Source: Centroberyx gerrardi
Lineage: Eukaryota > Chordata > Actinopteri > Beryciformes > Berycidae
Length of the DNA: 64,000 bases
Assembly: GCF_048128805.1 (NCBI RefSeq)
Contig: NC_136020.1
Span: 14,118,739-14,182,738 of the forward strand
Reading direction: 5' to 3'
This document shows, piece by piece, positions 1 through 14,000 of the stretch. Made by a program: the position numbers and the translations under genes. The notes beneath the pieces were generated by a model that was not told the DNA's origin, ran no database searches, and saw nothing but the letters and a program-made list of their open reading frames with translations. Positions within the stretch are counted from its first letter, which is position 1; every line of letters begins with the position of its first letter.

Positions 1-26
1 CCGCATGACAATGAGGTAGAGAGAGA

Positions 27-65
<39 letters not shown>

Positions 66-3000
66 TGATACTTTTTCTTCAGACTTGTGCAAAAACCCTG
101 AATTCTTGCATAAGTCTTCCACTGACAGTGGGATAAGATTTAGGTGAAACATACCTACCACTTACGTTATAATTTGGCTTATACTTTCCTACCTCCTGCT
201 CACTTGTAAAGGTGTGAGCAAGAGAGAGAGAGAGAGAGAGAGACAGATGGGGAAAGTAAGTGGGGTAGTCATGGGTAGCAGTACACAGAGATGCACAGAG
301 TATATTGCTCTCCTTCTCTGTATGTTAACAGTATATTTACCTATGAGCCTAATTACAAAATGTAAAGAATAGATCATAGTATACCTTTAGTTACCACTAC
401 ATCAGATGAGGTGATGTTTTTATAAGTCCATTATTTTCCAATTTATTTGACATACAATGGTTTTATCTTCTCTTGCTTCTTTCTGTTTTCTTGTTATTTA
501 TCTGTACAAATAACTAAACATGTACAATTAGATTCACATTTAGCTGACGCTCTCATCTAGATTGCCTTACGACAAGTGCAACAGTAGAAAAATTCTAATT
601 CCTAGATCACCAACATTACAATATTCATGTAACCACAGAATGATCATCTAAGAACAAAGTGTATGAAGAAGAAATAGGAAAAGAGTTAAGAACAGAGATA
701 GATTTTTTTTTGAAACAAAACACAAGCCAAAGAAATTTTCCATGTTGCTTGCAATAATGTACAAGACAGTTTTCTTGAATCTTGAAACAAAACTTAATGA
801 AACTAAGTCAACTAAACTAATTAAACTAACTACGGCCAATCAGTAAAGTCACCTTGTTCTGGCCTGTAATTGTAGCACTGCCATTGGGCCAATCAGTGAA
901 TTTTAAAAGGGTGAAAAGCATCATTCCCCAAGTTTCGTCAAAATTCAATCAGCAGTGTCGCAAGTCTGATTCATAGTCCTCCCCCGAAATTCGTAAACTA
1001 AAGTAAAGTAAACTAAACTAACTACAGCGTGGGGTCATGAGCACCAGTCCCTTTTGCTGACTAAAGCGTGACGTCAGACAGCCAAGACTATCTGCAAACC
1101 CTTTTCTAGTAAAGCCAAAAACAATGGCCTCACATTCCCATGGTCCTCTGACAGTAAAGCCCACGCCAGCTTCTTCTGTATAATAGCTTTATGGTGTGTA
1201 AACCAGCACTCCTTTTGCATCTTTGTGAGTCGAGTTTACATTAGGAGATATGGTGGAGGGGTTATCACCAAAGGGGAGGGAGGAGGGAGGAGGGGGGGGG
1301 GGCTACTGCTTGACTGAGGTGGTCTCTGTACACACACACACACACACACACAAAAGATACACATCACGTACACTCAACACACACACAGCGTTTGACTGAG
1401 CGGTTTTATGATGTTTGTTGGCAGACCTGGTGGTTGAGGAAGCAAACTGCTGCAGGATTCCTTGCATAACTGTGGTTAACTAGGATAAGCGCTCGGTTGT
1501 GCGTGTGTGTGTGCGAAATAGAAAGACAGTGAGTGTGTGTGTGTGAGCATCGTTTACTGTTTAGAGAACAACTGAGCTGGTTGTTAGGGTACTCCTCATC
1601 TTTTATCTGTGCCTTCATCACCATCTCTAAACACAGAGGGAGGGTTTGTGTATCGCTCACGCCATCCTTTCAACGCAGCCTTGAGGGGAATTAGCCCAAA
1701 TTAAACGCTTTTCCCACCATATAAGGACTGCGCGTGACATACTTGCCCAAAGTTGCATGCAGAGATGAAAGCTTATCCATCAATGGTTATGGGTGGATGT
1801 TTTTTTGATTGCTCTTTCTCTAACTTCTCTCTTTCCCCCTTCTCCCTCTCCTCCTCTCTTACTCTCTTCTCACCATAAATTGGTTCTTTCTTTTTGTCAA
1901 CCCATCCCTCCCTCCCTCCCTCTCTCTCCCTCTCTCTCTCTCTCTTTCCCAGGTGCGGTACTGCCAGTCTCTGACTGAGGAGGAGAAGAGGGAGCTTCAC
2001 ATGTTCAGTGCCCAGAGGAAAAGGGAGGCGCTGGGGAGAGGAACACCCAAGATCCTGCCCCGGGCCCTGCAACACACCCGCTGTGAAAATGTAGGTGCCA
2101 CACACAGTTACACATACACAAAGCATACACACACACACACAGAAATGAACACACAGACACACATACAGTACACAAAGGCACTCTCAGACACACACATTCA
2201 CACGGACAAACACAAGGGCACACGCACAGTCACACATACACACGCATAACTTGCACACACACATGAACCCAACTTCCCTCATTTAGCGCTCACATAGCCA
2301 TAAGGTAAGCTACCAGTTACAAGGAAACCAACTGGTGGGTCTTAAGTTATTTATATCATGAATAGCCGACACCCACTATCCCATCCCGATGTGCGGCAGC
2401 CTAAGGCCTGATCCTGATTGGCTAATGCGATGGTTTTAATCATCGACATAAACCTCCTCATTAGGGGGAGAGAGGAAGTGGGGAAATTGGGAGGCTCACG
2501 CTCAAGCCGAGCGGAGAAGTCAGCTCCCCACGAGGAATGTGGCCAATTTCCTGCCATCCATCCACATCTCAGCATGTCCACCTTAACAAGTAATTCTTGC
2601 ATTCAGTCTTAAAATCCTATTTTTCCTGAAACAGGTTAAAGTATCTGCCAATGGGGTGAGATCATTTCACTTCTTTCCATATAGTTCAGCTTGTTTTAAG
2701 ACTTTTCTGGAAATAAGTAGTATCTTAGAGTAAGGTAGATTGTTACACCTGTTTGAGAAAATTCTTGAACCAAGCGGATTTACTTGTTAATTGTTTTGTA
2801 ATGTTTCATTTGGTGAACTAGAAACAATGCCATTGGATGCTCTAATAGTTGGCTCTACAGGGTTTCTTCTACTGTTGGCCACTGAGCAGCTTCATTGGAG
2901 CAACTCAGGGTCAAGCAGCTTGCTGAAGGGCATCTTAACTTTAATTGCTGAGGGAGGAGAGATTTGGACTCCATTTTGAGATTCTGTTTGCAGCCATGGT

Positions 3001-6000
3001 GAACTATGAAGAAATACGACACTTGAAACTATCCACAAACTTGTATTTCCAGCTTGTGATTTGATGTGTTTTACACATAACATCCAGTGCCATTCAAGCT
3101 GTCCTTGATCCTGTTTTTCCAAAAACATCCTTCCTCGACAACGACCTTTGTCCACTGGCTTTCAATGCAGCAAACACAAATATTAGTGCTATTTTGCTTT
3201 CGGCAAACCCAGCCCTGACCAGTAACTAAACCACATCCTCTGAGAGGCCATTGGCTCGTCCCTGCCAGGCATCCAGGAAGAACAGGCCAGCCGTGTTAAT
3301 CCCCGCAGACAGCAGATGTGGTCTGTCACCACTCGAACACAGACACACACAGGGATGCAAGGTCACACACACATTGAACAGGCACATAGGAACACATAAG
3401 CATACACACACAGGCTCACACGGATACACACACATACATACTGCACATACATATGTATTCACATAGATATGTCCTGCATGCACACATATGCATACACAAA
3501 CACTGTTTCTATCCACATGCACCCACACACCCATACACACACACAAACACACCCACACACACACATACATTCACACACACTTTGTCAGGCTCCAGTTTCC
3601 TGGTGCCGTAACTCCAGGGGACACACGACACCCCTGTATCCAAGGCCCCTGTCCACCCTGGTAATAATGGTTAACAGCTGGGTATGGTATCCCGTGGCTG
3701 CCTATGGTGTCTCATGGCTCCACCGGGTTATATAAAGACTTGTGATTGCACGTTCAGACATGCTCTGCCAATCTCTGTGGAGTCATATGATCTTTGGACT
3801 CAGGACCAAGGCCAGTGTATTCCCTTTAAACCTACATCGCCGGGCAACAAAAATTCTGTCCAGAGGCAAACACCCAAGTTGCTGAATAATTGAAGACTTT
3901 TATGCCAAAATAAAGCAGAAGTGATGCCATTGCCTACACTTCCAAATGATTGCTGAGGCAAAAGCAAAGCACATTATGGGGTTACAATTAAAGTCATGAG
4001 TCATCTCAAAGCTTTTGTTGACAAACTAGTTTAGAATAGAACAGATTCATCTGTGTTTTTGAAATATTGACAGATGAATTTTAGTCAGAATTTCATTTTT
4101 CCAAAATGGATATAGGGTTTTTTGGAATGAACCCCTTCAATTAATCTTTACAGAAAATTATGTGCATTTATATAGTTGAATCTACCCATATGTTATTATG
4201 GAGAGTTTTACTCCAATACACTATACAGCCTAAGGTTACCAACTTAGCTTGAAAAAGTACCATAAATTGTTTTTATTTTGTGCAATCAATCATTTTGTAA
4301 TAACAGGTGTCTACTCTTCATTAGGGTTGCTTTGAAAAGATTAGATTCCTCTATGCCCATGTTTTTTTTTTTCATGTGCCCATGTTATTATTGTGTTTCT
4401 GTTATGACAGTCATCATCAATCTGTTTTGAATAGATCATATTCCATTGGCACTTACAGTATGATCACCTGTTGTTTAGCCTGCTTTGTTTTAGCCTCACT
4501 GTAACTGAAACATCAGCAGAGATGATAGATACTTTGAATAGATATCTCCATAATCCCTCTTTTGTTTATTTTGCATTCCTCATGTGTCATAGCCATCAAC
4601 AGAGTATCACAGATCTATTTTGAAAAGACATCCCCATATGCTTTTATCTCTGTAATATGTTGCTTTAGGTTTATTCTCAAGGTAGTGTACTCATCAACAC
4701 ATTATCCCAGATCAGTATTGAACAGATACCAGTGATTTAATATTAACCATATTAATGATCTCATAAGCAAGGTCATAGCTTCGATGTTCCACAATAGCCA
4801 ATGTGTGTCCCATCAATTTCAAAGTGTTCTGCCTAAGAGACTTGTACCTCTACTGGTTTAGTCACTGTAAGCCTCTCTGAATAAAAACATTAACAAAATG
4901 CCTGAAATGCAAATGTTAATAGTCATCTGTTGTTTCTTTTTGACTGCCAGTGTGATGGAGGCATCAGTGGAGGGGAGATGGCCATCTTTGCGTCCAGGGC
5001 AGGGCCGAGCCCCTGCTGGCACCCAGCATGCTTTGTGTGTGACACGTGTCATGAGCTGCTGGTGGATCTGATCTACTTCTACCAGAACGGCAAGATCCAC
5101 TGTGGAAGACACCACGCTGAACTGCTCAAACCACGATGCTCTGCCTGTGATGAGGTAGGTAGTTGTAGTAGGAGTAGAAGTGAGTTACAAAATAGCTACC
5201 ATGAAGTCTTTTGGTGAGATTTGTTGAAACAACCCCAAAAACAAATAAGTGCTCTATGGTCTACACAGCGAATGGAACCCCTAACTGTGGCAACATCGGT
5301 GCCAACAGTCTACCCATAGAGCTATATAGGCAATGGTTCCTCTAACCCCAAGACTGTTACAGAGTGCCACAGAGCTCCACAAGACTAATAGCTGCACGTG
5401 TATGTGTTTCTCCTCAGATCATTTTTGCGGATGAGTGCACGGAGGCAGAGGGTCGTCACTGGCACATGACGCACTTTGCCTGTTTCGAGTGCGAGACGAT
5501 GCTGGGAGGTCAGCGGTACATCATGAAAGATGGCCGGCCCTACTGCTGTGGCTGCTTCGAGTCACTCTATGCAGAGTACTGTGAGGCCTGCGGTGAGAAC
5601 ATTGGTGAGTTATTTTTGTTTTGAGAATAACTCACTGACATCTTAAATGGAGTTCTGTTTCAGAAAAGCTGGGTTTAATAGTGAGGCACGAGAGAGATAT
5701 TTTACTTTGCTTATTTGTTTCTTTTATCCATCTTTGGTGTTAGAATAGCAAGAGCTACCCTCTTTTGGGACGCCTACACACAAGTTTGAACACAAGATGC
5801 TGATTTGAACTGATGTATTGCTTCATTGACTAGTGTTTCAACTGTATCTTTGCAAAAATTCTATTCTTACAAACTCTTTTAACCTCCATCCTACCATCAT
5901 ATAGGTGTGGACCATGCCCAGATGACTTACGAAGGTGTACACTGGCATGCCACAGACCAGTGCTTCTGTTGTGCCCAGTGTAAGACCTCCCTGCTAGGCT

Positions 6001-8022
6001 GTCCCTTCCTGCCTAAGCAGGGTCGCATCTATTGCTCCAAGGCCTGCAGCCAAGGGGAAGATATCCATGCCTCCGACTCGTCCGATTCTGCCTTCCAGTC
6101 TGCCCGTTCACGTGAATCGCGGCGCAGTATCCGCATGGGGAAGAGCAGCAGGCCCGGTGACCAGTGGAGGCAGTCGCAGCTGTTTAACCCCCCTGCCACC
6201 ATCCCGACATTGGAGTACAAGTATGCGGATGGAGAGGGTGATGGAGATGTGGATGGGGACATTGATATTGTAGGGCGGAAGCTGGCCCGTCTAGGCCTGG
6301 AGGAGGAGAGGTTCTGGAGGGAGAGGGAAGAGCAGGAGGCCGGGGGAGAAGAGGATCCAGAGGAGTGGGCCGAGCATGAGGACTATATGACTCAGCTCCT
6401 GCTCAAGTTCGGCGATCGTGGGATGTTACATCAACCCCAGCAACAATCCCTCGAAGCCCCCAGCCCTGGTAGTGACAGAAATAGGCTGATAGGTGTTTCT
6501 GATCCCTGGCTGAAACCTGACACTACATCCATGGGTGTTACTGTCTCCTCTCCCAGCCCTGCCAGTCCCACCCAGAGTCAGACTTACAATCAATCTCGAA
6601 GCAACAGCCTTAGCCCTGGACTGATGAGTAAGAAGCACCTCCCTGAAATGTACTGGGCCCAGTCCCAGGATGGGTTGGGAGACTCAGCCTATGGGAGCCA
6701 CCCGGGCCCTGCTAGTGCCAGGAAGATCCAAGAGCTGGACCAGGATCAGGAGCAATCCGGGCCAGGAAGACAGGCCTTCTGGCAGGACCCTGGGCGTTGG
6801 TACGAAGACTCCCTGGAGTGTATCGCTGATGAGTTGAGAAAGGTTGAGCAGGGTGTTGGAGACTCCATGGACTCACTGGCTCTGTCCAACATCACTGGTA
6901 AGGACACTACTGTTGCATTTGGATTTATAGGAAAGAATTGCTTTTCTTTTTATGTATAACAGTTATTTTTTAACAAGTTAACAACATATCTGTTTTTCTC
7001 TCCTGCTTGCTCTCTCAGGTGCATCAGTGGACGGAGATGGTAAGGACAGACCTATACTCTGTTCCCTTCATGGTCTGCAGGATCCCTTGGAGCCTGTTGA
7101 TGACTGTGAGAAGATGAGCAACATGGGAACCCTTAACTCATCCCAGCTTCACCACAGCACCAACTCCCTCAACCTCAACTTGGAGCTGAACCACCAGAGG
7201 GTGGCCTTAGAGGAGGAGGAGGAAGAGGATGTAGAGGAGGAGGTAGCAATGGCAATGAGGGGAGGCACAGCAGGTGGACTTCTCTCATTGTCCCCCCACC
7301 AGGAGGGCCTCCCTCCCTCTTTGCTCCATGCCCCAGCTCTGAGGAGGAGCAAGTCTCAGTCCAGGCCGCCTCAGATGGTCAAGTTCTCAGAAGACACTGT
7401 GGACAATGGATATAATGGTGGCATCGATGTGAACATCAGACAGCACCCCATGAGTGAGAAACCACAGCGGAGGGTATACCGCCCAGATGAGCTGGGCCGA
7501 GAACGAAGCCGCCCAACTAGCCACCACGGGCGCAGCAGGCAGCACCACCACCAAGGCAGGCACCACAGGAGCCGCAAAGCCCGCTCAGACAATGCCCTTC
7601 ACATGGTGCCTTTGGAGAGGGCGCAGAGGCCCTATGAGCCCCAGCAGCAGAGTTTGGTGAATCCTCAGGGTGGTGCCCTGTTCACCCAGCCTTCCTCACA
7701 CAGACTGCCCTTGGCCTATTCCCAAACCCGATCCGACTACACCCTCCAAAGCTCAGCACAAGGAGACCCACGAGTTGAGCATTTCATGGGCCTCTACAGA
7801 GACGAGGATGACTGGTGCTCTACCTGCTCCTCCTCTTCCTCTGACTCTGAAGAGGAGGGTTATTTCCTGGGCCAGCCAATTCCCCAGCCTCGGGCTGCCG
7901 GACGCTACCAGTACTATGCTGAGGACTATCCCACTAGGGTCACAGCCCTCTCATCCCAGAGCCACGGCTCACGGACTGCTCGCCGAAAGAGCCACCGGGC
8001 CAAAAACTGTATCATCTCCTAA
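1..8022 (+). CDS. prickle1: Prickle planar cell polarity protein 1 (5' end outside window)
   Basis: Core planar cell polarity protein; in the family it is a cytoplasmic and membrane scaffold that works with Vangl and opposes Frizzled/Dishevelled. Coding exons seen: 1-15, 1953-2090, 4951-5154, 5418-5604, 5905-6897, 7019-8022, giving 846 residues. The PET-domain N terminus (roughly 100 residues) lies off the left edge. Window residues 1-5 (PHDNE) and the next exon ([20 protein letters not shown]) are the end of PET. Three LIM domains follow in exons 3 to 5; the first zinc pair (CENC) spans the junction 2090/4951. The long C-terminal part keeps Prickle1 blocks such as [51 protein letters not shown] and [13 protein letters not shown], and ends in the CAAX-type tetrapeptide CIIS, expected to be farnesylated. 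These blocks separate it from Prickle2 and Prickle3. It is somewhat longer than human PRICKLE1 because of acidic and His/Arg-rich insertions. I cannot tell whether it is a fish 1a or 1b copy. Confidence 0.97.
16..1952 (+). other. prickle1 intron between PET-domain exons
   Basis: Donor GTAGAG at 16, acceptor TTTCCCAG ending at 1952. It opens with a (GA)n run at about 18-63. It holds a degraded SINE-like 3' piece near 535-650, a purine/G-run near 1271-1302, CA repeats near 1329-1390, a CArg-type box at 1717-1726, and a pyrimidine tract at about 1895-1950 that forms the acceptor. No other coding sequence is evident. Confidence 0.8.
2091..4950 (+). other. prickle1 intron upstream of the LIM1 exon
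   Basis: Donor GTAGGT at 2091, acceptor TGCCAG ending at 4950. Interrupted CA-rich stretches lie at about 2098-2260 and 3330-3580. Open frames there are translated dinucleotide repeat. I see no further gene. Confidence 0.75.
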
Positions 8023-9448
8023 CAGCTCAGACTGAACTAGGGCTGTATTTACATTATGGGCTGCACTACACTAAACAAAAAAAATCTGATTTTCTGATCA
8101 TATGATACCTAAGTGATTTGGCACAGATCAAACTAGTGTGTTCAGACAGGCATGTTGAAATGACTCGCATTTGCATGGAATGTCAGTTTTATCCTCAACT
8201 AGATAGTAAGGTCATTTTTAATTAGTAGCCAAGGTAGCCTAATTTCTCAAACAAACTGAACCCTTGCAAACTTTTAACAACTACGAGCTCTAAAATAGTT
8301 GGGATTAAGGGCATCATATATCAAAACATTCAAACTGAGCTTGTAAAATGTGCAGATGTGGAAATACATTGTTATTATACACCCTTAGAACAGCTCCTAG
8401 CTCTACGCTAGGTCAGATGCCCAAGAAGCCTATATTATGGCAGAAAGCCTACACTATTTTTTTATTCTTTTATGTGCAGCAGCTGCATGGCCAAATACCT
8501 TATGTTGTGCCCCATTGACCAATTTTATCTTTGGCCCTACTTTTCCCTTTTAAGGCTAAATATATCAGATATAATCTCCCAGACATAATTCTCATAACGT
8601 CATGTCAAAATACATACAAATCTGATTCTGAAAATATCTGATTCAGACTGTTTAGACAGCAATGGAAAGATCGGACCTGTGCAACATATAGTCAGAAAAT
8701 CATGTTTTTGTGTGTGTGCAAATCTGGCCCAGATTCTGGGACTTTATTTTTAGCACTAATATGATGTGTGGACTGGTGAATTTGCAAGCCTTGTTTTAAA
8801 GTAACTCCCTGACCCTGGACATTGGTTATTGGTTGAAATTGGAATCTTTTTGGACAGTGGATACCAAAATTATGCACAGACTTTGAAATAGTGAAGACAT
8901 TTACTTGTAAACTTTTTTCTCATTTAAACATTTGCCAATAAAAAAGTTTTTTTCATGCTTTATGATCAGTTGAAAGTATTGCAGCAATACTGTTGTGTAC
9001 ATTGAAATGGCAACACTTAAACACAGAGGTTGATAATTAAAGTAGCATCTAGAAACTAATCAAATAATTATTTAATACGTAATAGTATAAAATGATAATG
9101 TATATACTAAGTTAAGATTTTAATACTGTTATTTTTATATCCTTGGTTTAAAGAAATGTTTCTTTTGAAGTGTATGATGGAAAACAGCAGTTGTAATCAT
9201 TAACAAACTGACCTCAATGTTTTATGAGAAACAAAAAAATGTGCCACTACACAAACCATATTCTTCACAGTAAAAGTGCCATGTTACCTGGTAACAATGT
9301 CTATTCTAACATGTATCCTCCACAATACTCACTATTGGTGTACAAAATATAAAATGTCATGGCAGAAATGCCCCATTTACCGTATTCACTACCCTTGCTC
9401 TGTCATAACCAGTTAAATGCTTTGTGATGTAAAGAAGCTTTTAATAAA
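8023..9448 (+). other. prickle1 3' UTR with two candidate poly(A) signals
   Basis: AT-rich sequence follows the prickle1 stop. AATAAA is present at 8937-8942, and a second AATAAA at 9443-9448 would give a longer 3' UTR. Which is used cannot be read from the sequence. The convergent pphln1 stop is at 11001, so the two 3' UTRs may come close or overlap. Confidence 0.6.
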
Positions 9449-11000
9449 TACTCTTTCCAAAGCTTCATGAACGATTGTCCTATTGCTCACAGATCTGAGT
9501 TTTTCTATTTTTTTTTTTTTTATTACATTGGGTTTTTTTAATGTAAATTTTTAGACTTTCCAGGTTCATTGCAAGGTTTTACACCTTTGACAAAAAGCCA
9601 ATAATATTGCTGATGCTTAACAGTGTACAATTCTCTCTCAGGGACAAACAATTAAAAGTGCAATGGTGATTGTCCAGATAGGTGCCTCAAAGACTTTATG
9701 GGTTTTTGTGGTTTTGCCTACTTTTAAAGACCTGGACACCGTCAAAACCTTTTTCTACACGTTTCCATTCTTAGTCCAGTTTAGGAAGCCTGATTTGTTT
9801 GAATATAATCCCTGCTGGAAGTTTGAGCTGATTTGGTAACATGCAAATTTGAGCCATGCAGTAAGGGTGGCATGGTGACCTTTTGGTTAGAGACCATCTT
9901 GACGGCCCATGCTCTTACACCTCCACAGAAATACCAATATGTATGTCTTAGAGGGATAAGCAATGAAAAAAATTCTTAATTGCTTAATGCTCTTTAAAAC
10001 AGAATCTCAGAATAACCCTATAGAGTTGTAATATATATAAGGATGAAATTTCCAATGAACTTGTACTATAGATCACGCTAAAGCAAGCATGAAAGTTAAT
10101 AGAAATTATGTTTACTGAATTCTTCAAAAACATGTTCTGTGCCTTTTTTAATCTTATCATGGTAAACAAGCTTTGTACAGTATAGGTTTGTTAAAGAAAC
10201 AGAGGGCATAACGCTTCAAAAGCAAAATGAGACAACGGAACGAAAAGAACAAAAAGAAGAGGTAACATTTCCAGACCGTACAGACTTTATACAAGAATGT
10301 AGCACTGTTGTGCATTTAGCAGCACCAAGTCATACATCTGACTGCTACAAAATTAAATTTACATTGCTGAACATATCACAAAACAATACATTGTGTTTTA
10401 TCTGGCTTTCCGGTTGCCGAGGATGGAAAAATGTGATCACATTGGAGGGCTGGCAGTCTACCCTTTCAACAACTGGTTTTCATCGGGAGAGGAAACCAAT
10501 GAAACCAGTGTTGACCATTTCCATGGTAACATGAGACTGGCAGCTTTTCGAATATTACTCCCAGTCAGAATAAATTAGCTTGTGAAAGACTTGACAGAAA
10601 AACTCATTTTAAAAGGACATTTTGTTATTAATACCCTTCAGTGGTGAATGACAAGATAAAAATGCCTGTCTTTTGATAAAAAAAGATCTGTTCAAAACTA
10701 ACACTGTTCATCCCAACATCAAGTGCAACAATACATTTTCTCTCAATGCAGAGTTGTTCCTTGGGTTGCTGTGCTGTAGAGTAGGTTCAGTCCATGTGTG
10801 ACTTTATATAGAAATCCAGCAATCCAGAATCTATCCAGATATCCATCATGTCCAGCAATCTGCATCCTATGTTGACAATCATTCCCATGCTCAATCTCAC
10901 GTAAACAGACCAGATCTGGCCTATGTGTCAGTGTGATGAGCCATGATTAGCCCCCGTCTTGGTTAAAGTTTGTGAAGGATGAAGAGGGGGTGGGCAGGTC
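9449..11000 (-). other. pphln1 3' UTR and convergent intergenic DNA
   Basis: This AT-rich stretch has no recognisable coding sequence. Downstream of the pphln1 stop on the minus strand I found no canonical AATAAA close by. A variant ATTAAA (plus-strand TTTAAT at 10147-10152) is the best candidate, which would imply a 3' UTR of about 0.85 kb. An A-rich variant also occurs near 9516. Confidence 0.4.
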
Positions 11001-14000
11001 TCAGGCGGAAGGTTCCGGCTGCCGTACCACTTCGTCCAGCTCGCTGATGAAGTGTTTGAGGTCCTCCAGGCAACGTTCGCGGATCTCCCCGAGATTCTCC
11101 CTGAGGGGAACCTGCAGCTGCTTCTCCAGGTTGGGGTCCTTAGCCACCAGCATCTTCACCACCATGCCGAAGGTCTCGCAGTCCTGGCGGTACACCTGGA
11201 CGCGTGCGGGGGACGGGAAAATGATATGGGATAAATGTAAAACCAATAGAAGCTTGAGGTCCACAACTCAAAAGCTATAGAAAGAAAAATGTGGTGCAAA
11301 AGGTTCAGAAAGTTTACTCTTGACCCAAAAAATGACTCAAATGACTTTTTTAGCAGTCACAATTAACATGTTTTGGCATGTTGACAAAGGCAGTTTGAGT
11401 GTTGAATGTGTCTTGATTTGATATCTATGAATAGCAATCTAGTCATTGTAGATTTAGGACTCAAAAGTACTGACAGGCCAAGGTCATGAGCGATGAGAGA
11501 GAAGGTCTTAATTGAGGAGATGAAAAGTTGTTTCCTTCCTGCTCTACCTGGCGTCTAGGTGTAAATACACCAGCATCACTGAAACTGAGCTGATCACTCT
11601 GGTGTTAAAACACAGCACGTTGTGTCAAAAGATAAACACTTCTCCCCTAGAGCTCAATAAGGGCCCTTTCTATTGGCTAGGCTGGCCCAAGGACCAATAA
11701 AACCCCATTTTAGTGGTGGCTCTGAGGCTTGTAACAGGTGTTAGAGGGACAGCGAGGAAGAGGTGTTGGAATCTTGTTTGGGAGCTGCCATTTCACACCA
11801 AGCCTCCAATGTCTCATAAAACAGTTGAGAGACCCGCTGCTCACACACAGAGCAGTTGGATTCTGCTTGTTAACTGCATCTTGGGTTTATAGAATACCCA
11901 AAAGTGGCTTTACTATGTTTCTAACTCATTATCCTTCGACAGAAGCTAGAAACATGCACCGACAAGGAAAAGGGTGAAAATACCGCAGGGGGGGAGAGTA
12001 TCAGGGTGAATAACAGCTCCACTGACGTTAACATTTTTGCAGCGATTTTCATTTTCGAAGTGAAATAAAAGCTGGTAGCCAGTAGCCTCAGGACATGCTC
12101 AGGATGGATTCCCACACAGAAAACACTGAGACAAGCTGTGTATCTCAATCATCAACCTCTCTCCCAGGAATCAACTTTCCCACATGGCTTTAAAAACTAA
12201 GTGATAGTGTGTATTACAGTATCCCAATCATATTAGAGCATCACTTCAGGGAGTTTTGTGAATCCAGGTGCAGAGTTTCAAGGGGTGTGATCAGGAGTAA
12301 GAGCTGCCCTTGAGCAAGGCAGTTAAGCTCCTACTGCTGATCTCAAGTCAGCTCCAGTAGAGCTATTCAATGGCCAGCAGTAAGAGACTGGTTGGACTGG
12401 GCAGCTTCAAGGTGTGAAATTGTCTGTGTGTAACTGTGAATGTGAAGTGGGGCTTTGCTGAACAAGAGCATGCACGATAGGTCAACCTTCCCTGGATAAG
12501 TAAATGTTAAAAAAGAAACACAAAATGGAAAGAAATCAGTTTTCTTCATACAAATGAATGGAAGATGTATGCCCAAAGATGGGAAATCCAAAAAGGACTA
12601 AAAATTAGATCCCTGAGGCATAACTGTGATGATGTGTCTACTTTTACCAGATGGACAGAGTGCCCCATTTTTCTATATAAATACTGAACTCTTAATCATC
12701 TCCAGTCAGGACATGACTCACTGACAGACCTCAGAGACACTCACACATCTGTTACTCTCTCCCTCTTTTCCTCTATCTGTCCCTGTATTGCTTCGCTAAC
12801 ATCTTTCGCCCTATAGTCTGTCTCACTCTCTCTCCATCTCTTCCTCTCCGTCTCTGTGTCCAAGGCTCTGATCCCTGAGTGAACGGAAGTGAATTAGTTC
12901 ATACATTAGTTCGATACTGCTGCTCATTAAGTGGGGCATCAAGCCTTCACCAGGAGACTCAAGACTACATGCCGCAGGCGGAGACGAGGGCCGAGTCCAG
13001 CTTCAGAGGCATGGGATGTGTGTGTGTGTGTATGCGTGCTTTTGCTTGACTGTGTGTGTGTGTGCGTGTGTGTATGTGTGCCCACACGCCTGTGTGTGTG
13101 TAAAATAAGGACAGCCAATGGCGAGTTTCAGCCATTCACCGGATACTAACCATGCCTACTGTGCTGCAGGCCGTTCTAACTCTCGGGCTTATTTATAGCC
13201 ATTCACAATGTTGCTAGAATGTAAAGCATGCTTTAGTGGAGAGATCAAAATGCGATCTGCCGTCATACAGAGTTAACACAGTTGCAACAAAGATGGCAAG
13301 TTTCCAAAAGCTGCATTACACTAGGACAATATTTCTGTTGTTGAATAAAAGCCACATATCTGCAAAGAGTAAGTTTATCTGGAACAAACAAAAGACAGCC
13401 TATTTTCTTAATGATACAGATGTATTTTCAGAAATTATCCAATAGATTTTAACAGGTTTCAAGGGTCAAGGGTTGGTGAAACTTGAATGTGTAAATGACA
13501 CTAAACGTTCAAATCAAATAAGAGAAAGAAAAACAAACACAGTGTAGTTTGCAGTTGCAGCTATATGGTTTGTCAGTGACAGCAACAACTTTCATCAGTC
13601 ATAGTAGCATTAGATGCACTACAATGAGACCATGTAACATACTGAACCAAGCCCTGTCCTCCTGATATAAGACACTTTACTGAAGATTTCTGGTGAAGGA
13701 AAGAGTTTAAAGAATGACAGTTTCTGTCTTCACTTGTCAAGTATTTCTAACTAAAAAAAGCATAAGCTGAGTTGCATCCTTTGACTGTTCATTGCCTAGC
13801 TGTGAGGCTGCTCCTTCTTGACCAACAGTGAATATTATCCGTATTGTGGCTGTGACCACAGTTTGTAGTTCTCCCTCTTAGGGTGCAGCCAATCAAACGC
13901 TGGGATAAATCTGTGCTACAATCAGTGACGGGAAACTGTCCTGAGGTAAAAGTAGCACACTGTTCCCTGAGTGTTTCTATAGCATATGTACATTCCTCAG

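Noticed and set aside
1773-2249. ORFs of 70-130 codons on both strands around prickle1 exon 1953-2090
   Set aside because: They are CT, GA and CA repeat translations; only 1953-2090 on the plus strand is real coding sequence.
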